A stretch of DNA of 64,000 nt. It comes from Dermatophilus congolensis. GTDB taxonomy: Bacteria; Actinomycetota; Actinomycetes; Actinomycetales; Dermatophilaceae. Shown here piece after piece: positions 35,800-44,998 of this stretch (positions are counted from its first letter, which is position 1; every line of letters starts with the position of its first letter). Location of the stretch: contig NZ_UFYA01000001.1 of assembly GCF_900447215.1 (NCBI RefSeq), positions 992,001 to 1,056,000 of the forward strand, in the 5' to 3' direction. The position numbers and the translations under genes were made by a program. The notes below the pieces were generated by a model. That model was not told the origin of the DNA. It searched no databases and worked only from the letters and a program-made list of their open reading frames with translations.

Positions 35800-38700
35800 A
35801 TGACAGGCAATAGTTCCGAACCCCTCACGCCACCCCCCGAGCACACAACCCAGGAGCCAATGAGTTCGCTGCAACGGGCCTACATGGTTGGCCGACTGCA
35901 CGACCTACCCCTTGGCGGACAAGAATGCCTGGTCTACATCGAATTCCGAGGAGGTGAAATCGCTCAACAAACTCTTCAGCACGCCGTCGATGTCGTGCAT
36001 GGTCACGCGGCGCTACGAGCCCGCTATAACCCCGAGCACATGATCATGGTGGACACCAACGTGCCCCCTCCACAGGTGAGGGAATACACGATCGGGTCGC
36101 AGATCTCACACCGCGCCGACGTGCGCCGGATACTGATGCAAGAAACCATCAACATCGAAAAAGGACGCAACTGGTCAGCGGCCATCAGCAGCGGGCCTGA
36201 CCACGAACAAGTCATCCACCTCGTTTTTTCCCTTGCCGCAGTCGACCTGGCCGCAGTTGGAGTCGTCCACGAACATCTGGCTCGCGTGTGCCGTGAACCG
36301 GACTACACACCAGCCATGCCAACAACAATCGCGCAGGTATACCAACAACACCGCGAGCGCACCTGCCCCCGGCCGCGTACGCAGCAAGCCGATAAGCCCG
36401 CCATGTTGGATGGCCCCAAAATTGACGGCCTTATCTCCCCGACACAGGCTGCGACAGACATGACCACGCTGCGTCACTATCTCTCGCAAGAGCAGTGGCA
36501 ACAGCTGGAGCAGCGAGCCGACGAACACGGCGTTACTACTGCTGCGCTGGTGTTGACTCTGTATGAACGCGTGATTCGACGTTGGTCACACAACCTAGAT
36601 TTCTGCGTCACCATCGCCGCGCTCAATGTGCGGGGAACTGAAGACATGGTCGTGGACCGCACCTGTGCCTACGCCCACCGTGCTTACGACGGTGAAACTT
36701 TCGCAGAAGAACTTGCTTGCGTCTCAGCTGAACTGCGTCGCTGCTTAACGGAGCAGTGCGATGCCATGGCCGAAATGCGCCAGGCTCAAGTGCTTGACCA
36801 GCCAGTGGAACCAAGCCGATTTGTGTTTACTTTTGCGCCGGCAACAAACTTGTTTCCGCCGCACGCAGTCCGCACACTAGGGACCCCAACCACCTGGGCA
36901 CAGACACCCCAAACTGCTTTCGATTTACGCATCGCCAGGGTTGATCACGACACGATTGAAGTAGCCGCCGATGTGCGGGATGTGGCCCTTCCTGCAGATG
37001 TGAGCGAGGGTATCTTCACGCTGCTGCTCGAACAGATCGACGACGTGATCACTCACGGGTCCCCACGTGCCCAGGTTCCTCGCGAACAGGCTCGACAGCG
37101 CGCTGCAGCGAACGCGAGCCAGCCGTGTACACCCCAGCTCCTGCATGGGGGCGTGCGCGCGCATGCTCAGCACACCCCACACGCGGTGGCGCTCGTTGGG
37201 CCCGATGGAGAAACCGTCACCTATGCACAGTTGGATGCGCGAGCGCGGTCAATAGGGGCGAAGATTGCCGCAGTGGCTGCCCCAGGCAGCTTGGTGGCCG
37301 TTCAGATGCCTCGCAGCGTTGAACAGATCGTGGCTCTCGTGGGCGTGCTGTACGCCGGATGCGCCTACTTGCCGGTGAGTATTGAGGCTCCACAAGCTCG
37401 CGTAGAACGGATTCGTGAACGCTCAGGTTGGGCGGCTTTGATCACAGCCGATGGCGGAGACCTTGCTGGTGTGGATGCTGCGCCCCTGGAAGAGCCGGTG
37501 CCTGTTGATCCAGAGTCATTGGCGTATGTGATCTTCACCTCCGGGTCCACCGGGGAACCCAAAGGGGTTTCGATTAGTCACCGAGGGGCCCGAAACACTA
37601 TCGATAGCCTGCGCCAGCGGCACAACATCGGCACCGGCGACACGCTACTTGGCACTTCCGGTGTCGATTTTGACCTCAGTGTTCACGATGTGTTCGGTGC
37701 TTTCGCTGCCGGGGCGCGGCTAATCGTTGTTGATGAAGCCGACGCCCGGGACCCTTTCACCTGGGCCGAGCTGGTGAAAACACACGGCGTGACTATCTGG
37801 AACAGCGTTCCCATGCTGTTGGAGATGCTGGTAGCTACCGGTGAGCAGTTACCCACGCTGCGCCTGTTCCTTGTTTCCGGGGACTGGATTCCCCTGGACT
37901 TGCCGTCCCGGTCACGGGCGATGTCGCCAGGATCGACGTTCGTGGCAATGGGTGGAGCAACCGAAGCCAGCATCTGGTCTAACGAATACGTCATTACCGG
38001 TGAGATACCGAAGCATTGGCCATCAATTCCCTATGGGCTGCCCTTGGATGGGCAGCAGTACCGGGTCGTTGATGCCCGTGATCGTGATGTGCCTGATGGG
38101 TGCGTCGGTGACTTGCTTATTGGTGGAGCTGGGGTAGCCAACGGCTACTACAACGACCCAGAGCGCACCGAGGCATCGTTCTTGACTGATCAGGACGGTG
38201 TGCGCTGGTATCGCACTGGCGATCTGGGCTTGTGGGCTGAAGGACTCGTGTTCTTCGCTGGGCGGCGAGACACCCAGGTAAAGGTTCGCGGGCACCGCAT
38301 CGAGTGCGCTGAAATCGAAGTGTGCCTGAGCAACCTGCCAGGTATCGGCCGTGCTGTTGTGGTCCCGATCCGGAATCGTTCTGCCCTGGGAGCTGCGCTG
38401 GTGCCTCACGAACAGGCACAGGTCGACGTGCCCGCGGCACTAGCGCACGTTGCCCAGCAGCTTCCGCATTACATGGTTCCAGCCAGCGCCATCATCGTCG
38501 ATGACCTGCCGGTTACGTCGAACGGGAAAGTGGATCGGGCTAGTCTCATCGACTGGATCGAGCGAGGTTCTGACCTGCAGGCTGTTGAAACGGTTGATGC
38601 CGACGATGACTTGGCGCTGGTGTTGAAAGTCTGGGCTGATGTGCTCGGCGTGCCGGTGCCAGCTGCAGGTAACTTTTTCGAGCTCGGTGGTGATTCGCTC

Positions 38701-40377
38701 ACCGCTACCCGGATGTGTGCGCAGCTACGCAGCCACGGGTTTGAGGCTCAGCTGACGTCTTTGTTCCGGTACCCGAACGCTGCTGCCTTCACTGCCGCGT
38801 GCCAGCAGCACATCGAAGGCACCGCCACTGACGGTAAAGCTGAATCAGCCCAGCAGCGCGGAGAAGACCACGCGCACAGTTGGCAAGAGCTTGCCGCTGC
38901 GCAGGAAGTCAGCCTTGACACGCTCGGGCTAGGGCAGTGGTGTCGCTGGATGTGGAGCCATGTGCTGGCCGATGTGGCTGGCAACGAGATCGAAACAGTC
39001 GTGGAAGATGACAGTGACTTTTTTGAGCTCGGCGGTGATTCCCTCAAAGCGGCGCGGCTGTGCGCTGACCTGCGCATGTCCGGAGTGAGCGTGACTGTGG
39101 CAGATGTGTTCCGCCATCCACGGTTCGCTGATTTTGTTACCCGCTGCACCCTACTGGAAACGGACCACGTGGAGCAGAGTGCCACCACGGTTGGCTCCGT
39201 AGAGCAAGCGTTCCCGCTGACACCGCTGCAATTGGCCTACGCGCTGGGAGCAGACGGTATTCCTGGAGTGATTCGCACCGATCCATGCGTTGCCGTGATC
39301 GTCTCGAGCACAGACACAGCGGTGCAACGACGTTGGCGTATGGCGCTGGAAGCTGTGGTCGCACGCCACGACATCTTGAACCTGGTGCGCTCGGGTGATT
39401 TTGAGCAGCGTGTGGCTCCCCGCAGCGCACCAGAATTCGTCGAATTGTCACTGCCGATGACCGACGAACAGTTCCGTGCGCTGCTGCAGCAAATGGATGT
39501 AAACATGCAGGCCAGCCCGGCAGTGCGAGGGGTGGTGCGCACAGACCGGCCCGATGAGCTGGGGTTGGTGTTCAACTATCTGGCACTGGACTCTTCCAGT
39601 GTGGCGATTATTTTGCGTGACTTCGCCCAGATCGCCGCAGGAGCAGACCCAGGCACAAGCACAGTCTCGATCGATGCTTTCCGCGCCTACGTGGACCAAC
39701 CCCCGGCGCCGACACAGGCTGCTCTTCCACCACCGCCGCAGATCCCGGTCGGTGCGGTGCCTACTGAGCCAGTCACCTTCGTATCAACAGGCCAGGTACT
39801 GACCGCGGATGTGGTCCAGGCATTGCAGCTGCGCGCCCGCGAACACGCCGTCACCGTCAACAGCATCGTCCTGAACTGCCTAGCGCAAGCCGTGACATCG
39901 GTGAACGGACAACAGTGCGTGACGATCAACATTCCCACTGCGCACCGTCCTGTCAACGCCGACAACGCTGTGGGGCAGTTCAGCCAGCTGGCGCTATGCA
40001 CGATCGAGCAGAACATGGGGTGGGAACAAACCCATGCCGAGCTTGGCCGGGCCGTAGCCACAGCAGGCCAGCTCAACGTGCAACGCACCACCGGACGACA
40101 ACGCTACCCACTGGTGTTCACCAGCCTGTTGGGCAGCGCATTGAGCCAACCGTTAGCTGACGGCCTCGTCCACACAGTTTGGACACACACCCGCACCCCT
40201 GCGGTCTTGATCGACTGCCAGGTAACACCGATGCCTGGTGGGCAGATTGAACTGCGCTGGGACATGCCCGCAGGCGTGGTAGATGCACAGTTCACGGACG
40301 CCGCGTTCAGCACATTCGTGTCCTTGGTCAAGCAAAGCGCCGAGGCAGAACCAACCTCAGTGGAGGAAGCCTCGTGA
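35800..40377 (+). CDS. NRPS, Cy-A(Cys)-PCP-PCP-Cy, thiazoline metallophore synthetase
   Basis: 1525-residue synthetase related to Irp2/PchE. Order: Cy-like domain (about 20-440), adenylation domain (about 460-890), PCP1 (Ser966 in FELGGDSLTA), PCP2 (Ser1081 in FELGGDSLKA), terminal Cy-like domain (about 1130-1515). The A domain has YVIFTSGSTG (from 576), FDLSVHDVFG (624) and GGATEASIWSN, a combination known from the cysteine-activating Irp2/PchE enzymes, so cysteine is the inferred substrate. The DxxxxD cyclization motif is altered in both Cy domains: SLAAVD (144-149) and NYLALD (1259-1264). No aryl carrier domain precedes the first Cy. ATG 35800 lacks a ribosome site; ATG 35860 is an alternative. 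Head of the biosynthetic operon. Confidence 0.9.
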   Translation: MTGNSSEPLTPPPEHTTQEPMSSLQRAYMVGRLHDLPLGGQECLVYIEFRGGEIAQQTLQHAVDVVHGHAALRARYNPEHMIMVDTNVPPPQVREYTIGSQISHRADVRRILMQETINIEKGRNWSAAISSGPDHEQVIHLVFSLAAVDLAAVGVVHEHLARVCREPDYTPAMPTTIAQVYQQHRERTCPRPRTQQADKPAMLDGPKIDGLISPTQAATDMTTLRHYLSQEQWQQLEQRADEHGVTTAALVLTLYERVIRRWSHNLDFCVTIAALNVRGTEDMVVDRTCAYAHRAYDGETFAEELACVSAELRRCLTEQCDAMAEMRQAQVLDQPVEPSRFVFTFAPATNLFPPHAVRTLGTPTTWAQTPQTAFDLRIARVDHDTIEVAADVRDVALPADVSEGIFTLLLEQIDDVITHGSPRAQVPREQARQRAAANASQPCTPQLLHGGVRAHAQHTPHAVALVGPDGETVTYAQLDARARSIGAKIAAVAAPGSLVAVQMPRSVEQIVALVGVLYAGCAYLPVSIEAPQARVERIRERSGWAALITADGGDLAGVDAAPLEEPVPVDPESLAYVIFTSGSTGEPKGVSISHRGARNTIDSLRQRHNIGTGDTLLGTSGVDFDLSVHDVFGAFAAGARLIVVDEADARDPFTWAELVKTHGVTIWNSVPMLLEMLVATGEQLPTLRLFLVSGDWIPLDLPSRSRAMSPGSTFVAMGGATEASIWSNEYVITGEIPKHWPSIPYGLPLDGQQYRVVDARDRDVPDGCVGDLLIGGAGVANGYYNDPERTEASFLTDQDGVRWYRTGDLGLWAEGLVFFAGRRDTQVKVRGHRIECAEIEVCLSNLPGIGRAVVVPIRNRSALGAALVPHEQAQVDVPAALAHVAQQLPHYMVPASAIIVDDLPVTSNGKVDRASLIDWIERGSDLQAVETVDADDDLALVLKVWADVLGVPVPAAGNFFELGGDSLTATRMCAQLRSHGFEAQLTSLFRYPNAAAFTAACQQHIEGTATDGKAESAQQRGEDHAHSWQELAAAQEVSLDTLGLGQWCRWMWSHVLADVAGNEIETVVEDDSDFFELGGDSLKAARLCADLRMSGVSVTVADVFRHPRFADFVTRCTLLETDHVEQSATTVGSVEQAFPLTPLQLAYALGADGIPGVIRTDPCVAVIVSSTDTAVQRRWRMALEAVVARHDILNLVRSGDFEQRVAPRSAPEFVELSLPMTDEQFRALLQQMDVNMQASPAVRGVVRTDRPDELGLVFNYLALDSSSVAIILRDFAQIAAGADPGTSTVSIDAFRAYVDQPPAPTQAALPPPPQIPVGAVPTEPVTFVSTGQVLTADVVQALQLRAREHAVTVNSIVLNCLAQAVTSVNGQQCVTINIPTAHRPVNADNAVGQFSQLALCTIEQNMGWEQTHAELGRAVATAGQLNVQRTTGRQRYPLVFTSLLGSALSQPLADGLVHTVWTHTRTPAVLIDCQVTPMPGGQIELRWDMPAGVVDAQFTDAAFSTFVSLVKQSAEAEPTSVEEAS

Positions 40378-41150
40378 GCCTCATCACTGCCCTGGGCGCC
40401 TCGGCAACCAACAACAGCACTACCCGAGTAGTGCTGTTTCCACACGCCGGTGGCACCCCCCGCTCTTATCGGCACATCGCCGCAGCCCTACCGAACATGC
40501 GCATAGACGCAGTGACCTACCCCGGCCGGGATCACTTGCTAGACCGCCAACCTGCTTCCAGTGTCGAAGCGATCGTTGCCGAAGTAACCCAGGAGCTCAG
40601 TAGCCACACCGATAACACCGAGCGGCTCATTCTGGTTGGGCACTCCCTGGGCGCATTCATCGCTTACGAAACCACCGCAGCACTGGAAGAACTACACCGA
40701 CCGCAACGAGTCGTTTTGGTTGCCTCCGGTCAAAACCCGCCGCTGCCACGCAGCAGCACCGCCACTACACCCACCCCAACGGAAGACGAAGACATCATCG
40801 CCGACATCGTCAGACAGAACCCCGCAACAGCTCAGGTGTGGGCCGACCCGCATCTTCGCGAGTTCTTCCTACCTGCCGTGCGCGCCGACTATCAGCTGTT
40901 GCACAGCTACGTCCCCTCTGGACGTCTCGTCGAGCAAATCCACGTGGTCGCCCCCCGCGACGACGAAGAAATCGACCATGGGCTCATCGACCAGTGGCAG
41001 CGATTCTCACGCCATGAGGTGTCCATGACTGAAGTTCCCGGCGGACACATGTACCTGGAGAACAATGGTGACCTCTTAGCCGAGGTGATCCTGGCGGCCA
41101 GCAACAACAGCACCGCTGACGAACACACGAAGGCGGCCCACCATGCATGA
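40374..41150 (+). CDS. Type II (editing) thioesterase, PchC/Irp4-like
   Basis: 258-residue alpha/beta hydrolase that removes wrong or stalled acyl groups from carrier domains. The N-terminal LFPHAGGTPRSYRHIA, catalytic Ser in LVGHSLGAFIAYE and His in GGHMYLENN are visible. The GTG start overlaps the NRPS stop as GTGA. Such proteins accompany nearly all yersiniabactin- and pyochelin-type clusters. Confidence 0.92.
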   Translation: MSLITALGASATNNSTTRVVLFPHAGGTPRSYRHIAAALPNMRIDAVTYPGRDHLLDRQPASSVEAIVAEVTQELSSHTDNTERLILVGHSLGAFIAYETTAALEELHRPQRVVLVASGQNPPLPRSSTATTPTPTEDEDIIADIVRQNPATAQVWADPHLREFFLPAVRADYQLLHSYVPSGRLVEQIHVVAPRDDEEIDHGLIDQWQRFSRHEVSMTEVPGGHMYLENNGDLLAEVILAASNNSTADEHTKAAHHA

Positions 41151-42789
41151 GCTCGATCTGTTCACCCCACAGCAAGCCCAGAGCATCGATGCCATCCTCA
41201 CCGGCACCGGCCGACGAGCAGTCGATGCCGCCGCAGTGCTCCTGCTCGAAGCAGCACAACAAACCTGCGCAGAAACGCTCACAGCGCCAGTTGGCGCCGC
41301 CGCATCAACCGGATCGGTGATCTCTCGCGTACTGGCATTTACCCTGCGCACTGACACCGGGGTGCAGCTAGCGGCAGCCGACGGCACCCCCTGCTGGCGA
41401 GTGGAAACAACCAGTTCCGGGTCAGTGCGAATCGAACGGGCCCCCCAGGGGCCAACCGTTATCGGACTCAACACAGCGGTACTCCAAACCACCCGCGACC
41501 TAGCACGTTGGCTCCTCGAAACAGACCCCCAGCGGTGGATGCAGCAGCTGCCTTACCCGCGTGAAAATGCGTGGCGGCGCCGTCTCGAGGGCGAAGCGAT
41601 CACAGCCGAACACCTGCTGTGGCAGTGGCTGCACCTTGACAGCCTTCCTGATGCCGGTGTCAGCGCAGCTGCGTGGTGGGAACACCTGGGATACAGCGGT
41701 GATCTGGGGCTTCTGCGCGAGATCTGGATTGATTGGTTGCTCAACACAGGCACCCTGATCCTTGACGAAGACCGCCTACGGCCAGGAACACGTAAAGGCA
41801 CGTTTTCACAGGTCAGTGACCCCGCTGTGGTGTCACTGACCTGTTCTTTTGAGGCCCACCATGACCTCATTACGCGCATACTCACCGGGCAGGCTTCAGG
41901 CTTGGCCCTCCTTGACATCCCCGAACTACGACCCGCCAGCATCGCTGCTACAGACCCACCCCTGAGACCTGTGTGGGATGACATCGCAGCCATGGTTCAG
42001 CGCGCAACCTCCCAGGCACCGGAATCCACACTCACAGTCGCTGATGTTGGGGGATCTCTTACCGACAATCAGCAACTGCGCGAACAACTCCTACAAGCAG
42101 GAGCCCACATCGTGGCCGTACCAGCCGGGCGCCCTACCCAGGAGAACGTCGAAGCCGACATCGCTCTCGCAGTGCAGACGCTGCATCGCTGGGCAGACCC
42201 AGCCCAAGCAGTCCAGGACGTGGCACGCAGCATGAAACCCGCAGGGCACCTTCTCGCCGTGGAAACCACAACAACCGGACCTCTTGGCCTGCTCATAGCA
42301 GGCCTGATCGAGGGTGGATTCATCGATGCGCACGGCGCCCGCCGTAACACCCCCGCACATGATCGCCACACGTGGCTTAAAGAGCTGGAACGCGAAGGAA
42401 TGAGGTGCATGTGGGCTACAACTGGCTCAAACCCCACCGTGGTCATCACTGCGCTATCCACCCAGCAACCCACCGCAACAAAGACCCCCACACCTGCAAC
42501 GCGGCAGGCCAGCCCGCCCAGCACTCCCACAGAGATCGAACTTGCCCAGATATGGGCGGAGTTGCTGAAAACACCACCAACCAGCATCGAAGACTCCTTC
42601 TTCGAATTAGGCGGCGACAGCCTGCTAGCAACCCGTCTGGTTTCCACAGTGCGGCACCGATTCAACATCACGCTGCCTATGCGAGAGCTCTTCGCCGACC
42701 CCCGGCTAGCAGGCGTTGCCCAGCGAATCGACGAACACGCCACCAACGGACTGGATGCAGATACGACTATCGACGAGGGAGTCTTGTGA
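41143..42789 (+). CDS. Degenerate methyltransferase-like protein with C-terminal carrier domain
   Basis: 548 residues. The C-terminal 80 residues are a clear carrier protein (Ser493 in FFELGGDSLLATRL). Residues about 250-440 look like the methyltransferase domain of NRPS/PKS enzymes, but the SAM-binding loop reads ADVGGS and lacks the usual GxGxG, so catalysis is doubtful. The N-terminal 230 residues are unrecognised; they resemble the region that precedes such methyltransferases. The last part of yersiniabactin synthase HMWP1 has MT-PCP in this order, suggesting a split module. It may serve as the missing loading carrier. Start overlaps the thioesterase end by 8 bases. Confidence 0.75.
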   Translation: MHELDLFTPQQAQSIDAILTGTGRRAVDAAAVLLLEAAQQTCAETLTAPVGAAASTGSVISRVLAFTLRTDTGVQLAAADGTPCWRVETTSSGSVRIERAPQGPTVIGLNTAVLQTTRDLARWLLETDPQRWMQQLPYPRENAWRRRLEGEAITAEHLLWQWLHLDSLPDAGVSAAAWWEHLGYSGDLGLLREIWIDWLLNTGTLILDEDRLRPGTRKGTFSQVSDPAVVSLTCSFEAHHDLITRILTGQASGLALLDIPELRPASIAATDPPLRPVWDDIAAMVQRATSQAPESTLTVADVGGSLTDNQQLREQLLQAGAHIVAVPAGRPTQENVEADIALAVQTLHRWADPAQAVQDVARSMKPAGHLLAVETTTTGPLGLLIAGLIEGGFIDAHGARRNTPAHDRHTWLKELEREGMRCMWATTGSNPTVVITALSTQQPTATKTPTPATRQASPPSTPTEIELAQIWAELLKTPPTSIEDSFFELGGDSLLATRLVSTVRHRFNITLPMRELFADPRLAGVAQRIDEHATNGLDADTTIDEGVL

Positions 42790-43889
42790 CCAGACGAGCA
42801 GTAGGAGTTATTGGAGCTTCTGGTGATATTGGCCAGCGAGCAGTTGAGGCGTTACTGCGGCTGGGAGCACTCACCATTTCAGATCTGACACTCGCAGGAC
42901 GTCGAGTAGAAAACATTCCGGCCCAACTACATGGACAGGCAACGCAACGCCGAGCCCTAGATGTCACAGACACCGCCGAACTAGCGCGATTCGCCACCGA
43001 CCATGACGTCGTGCTGGACGTGACCGGACCAGCTCACCAACGCGCCCTGAACAGCGCCGCCGTGATAAGCGAACACGGCACTCACGTGGTCGCTGTCGGC
43101 GGCCCAGCAGATGCCCGATCCGTGCAAAACCTGCACATCCCGAAAAAAACAACAGCGTTGTTCTACGCCGGCGCGATCCCTGGGGCCTCCGGCATTATCC
43201 CGCGGGCACTGCTGCAGCAGTGCCCCACCGCCAGGACCTTGGAGGTCTTGGCTGGCGGGGTAGGGGCCTTCACACTTGCTGGTGCTGAGGATTACCTTGC
43301 CGGGTTAGCACACGGAGATGTCGAGCCCATGGCTGCCTGGCGTGAAGGGGCAGTTCGTTCCGGGGCAGCCACTCGTATCGAACAGGTACGGCTTGCGGAG
43401 TTCACCGACCCCGTATCGCTGTTCCCATACTGCGACCTGGAGGGGCAAGTAGTTGCACAAGAACACCACCTGACAGAAGCCACCTGGTACAGCGTCATGT
43501 CCGGTGAGGGAATCGCCGAAGTGCTACAGGTCGCCGCTGGCATGGGCATTGGTGCAGGGGCGCAACGGCTACGGGACGCCAGCATGGCTTTGGCTGCGGG
43601 GCGCCGCGTGCACGTCATGATGCGTGCACGAACTGAGGATCAGCAGCTGGTGCTCCGTGCGCCAGGGGAAGCAGTGTTGGCCGGATGTGTGGCTGCGGTG
43701 GCAGTCAACGAAATCCTGGCTGGTCAGGTCGGCGCGGGTGCTGCCATAGCCGCTCACGCTCTGGACCCGCAACGCGTCGTAGCGGCGCTATCGATAGCTG
43801 ATCAGCGCGTAACAGTTACCCGAAGCTGCGTGGACTTCGGGGCAACAGCAGAGGGCACCGGCGTTGATATGGATGAGGGAGAGCTGTGA
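42786..43889 (+). CDS. Saccharopine-dehydrogenase-like reductase (possible thiazoline reductase, PchK type)
   Basis: 367 residues. Rossmann fold start VGVIGASGDIGQRAVEALL, followed by an NAD(P)-binding pattern and the DVVLDVTGPAH, HGTHVVAVGG and FYAGAIPGASGIIPRAL segments of the saccharopine dehydrogenase/trans-acting enoyl reductase superfamily. From memory the enantio-pyochelin cluster of Pseudomonas protegens has a thiazoline reductase (PchK) of this superfamily, distinct from PchG. The GTG overlaps the previous stop as GTGA. The longer frame to 42405 overlaps the carrier-domain gene and was rejected. Confidence 0.8.
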   Translation: MTRRAVGVIGASGDIGQRAVEALLRLGALTISDLTLAGRRVENIPAQLHGQATQRRALDVTDTAELARFATDHDVVLDVTGPAHQRALNSAAVISEHGTHVVAVGGPADARSVQNLHIPKKTTALFYAGAIPGASGIIPRALLQQCPTARTLEVLAGGVGAFTLAGAEDYLAGLAHGDVEPMAAWREGAVRSGAATRIEQVRLAEFTDPVSLFPYCDLEGQVVAQEHHLTEATWYSVMSGEGIAEVLQVAAGMGIGAGAQRLRDASMALAAGRRVHVMMRARTEDQQLVLRAPGEAVLAGCVAAVAVNEILAGQVGAGAAIAAHALDPQRVVAALSIADQRVTVTRSCVDFGATAEGTGVDMDEGEL

Positions 43890-44998
43890 ACCGACAACGA
43901 CGTGTAGTGATTGCTGGCTCCACGTTTGGGGCCATGTACGCGCGCGCGGTGAGCACGATGCCGCATGTAGATCTTGTGGGCATCCTGGGGCGGGGGAGCC
44001 AGCGTTCAACGGCTCTGGCCCAGCAGTGCGAGGTGCCGCTGTTCACCTCACCAGCGCAGATACCTGACGATGTGGATTTGGTGTGTGTCGTCGTCCGTTC
44101 CGGTGGGGTCGGGGGATCAGGAACACAATTGGCGACCAGTCTGCTTGAACGTGGCATCTCAGTTTTGCATGAACTGCCTGTTGGCCAAGCCGACGCCCGC
44201 ACGCTGGTTCGCGCGGCCCGTGCCGGTGGAGCGTCAATAACGATCGCTGATCTGTACCGCTGGTTGCCCGCGGTACGGGCATTCCGCAACGCCGCGCACG
44301 AACTCCTGGCCCACGAGGACGCCCTAGCCATCGAGGCGTCGCTGTCTATCCAACCTGCCCAAACTCTGGCGCGCATGCTCTTGGATTTGGGGATCAACTC
44401 CAGACCAGTCGATATGACCGTCACCGGGTCATTGGTCAGCGGCACTCTCGGATCGACACCGGTGACGGTGCGGTACGCGACAGTGCTCGATGACCGCGAC
44501 ACCGACAACAACGTGCGTTTCCCCTCGATGTCGATCCACACCGGCAGCGGCACCCTCTGCCTGCGAGACGTTCACGGCCCGGTCCTGTGGACCCCCACGC
44601 TGCATCTACCGGAGGGGCTGTGCAGCGACCCCCAGATGAGCGCCGCCGACACGATGATCGACTCCACAACTATGGCGCTGTACGAACAGCCAACAACAAC
44701 CGGGGCAGCTCTGCGTGACCTGTGGCCGGTAGCCATCGCACAACAAATTGACCAGGCCCTGACACAGGCAACCCATGGCGGTATGACCGCTACGCACGCC
44801 CAGCAGGTACTCGCTGTTGCCTCCTTGTGGACGGCGTTGTCCAGTGGCCTAGCTTTCCCTCCTTCGGTCCCTGCGGTCGACCTTCAGGCTCGCCGCGCGC
44901 TCGCTGAGCGCATGTCTGCCGCTGCGCGCCAGGGGAGTACCGATGAAACAGAACCGTATTCGTTGACCGCAGCTTCTGAGAGGGGCGTTCGCCTGTGA
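43886..44998 (+). CDS. Thiazolinyl imide reductase, Irp3/PchG-like
   Basis: 370-residue Gfo/Idh/MocA-type dehydrogenase. The start VVIAGSTFGAMYARAV and the CVVVRSGGVGGSGTQLA then HELPV segments match the Irp3/PchG pattern. The enzyme reduces a carrier-bound thiazoline to thiazolidine with NADPH. Together with the preceding reductase it gives two candidate thiazoline reductases in one operon. GTGA overlaps at both ends (42-44.9 kb junctions) show strict coupling. Confidence 0.88.
   Translation: MNRQRRVVIAGSTFGAMYARAVSTMPHVDLVGILGRGSQRSTALAQQCEVPLFTSPAQIPDDVDLVCVVVRSGGVGGSGTQLATSLLERGISVLHELPVGQADARTLVRAARAGGASITIADLYRWLPAVRAFRNAAHELLAHEDALAIEASLSIQPAQTLARMLLDLGINSRPVDMTVTGSLVSGTLGSTPVTVRYATVLDDRDTDNNVRFPSMSIHTGSGTLCLRDVHGPVLWTPTLHLPEGLCSDPQMSAADTMIDSTTMALYEQPTTTGAALRDLWPVAIAQQIDQALTQATHGGMTATHAQQVLAVASLWTALSSGLAFPPSVPAVDLQARRALAERMSAAARQGSTDETEPYSLTAASERGVRL

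Noticed and set aside
42405-42785. Upstream extension of the saccharopine-dehydrogenase-like gene
   Set aside because: It overlaps the carrier-domain gene in another frame; the GTG at 42786 overlaps the previous stop as GTGA and starts the Rossmann fold.
41143-42789. Active SAM-dependent methyltransferase
   Set aside because: The glycine-rich SAM loop is missing by eye, so activity is not claimed; only fold-level similarity is suggested.
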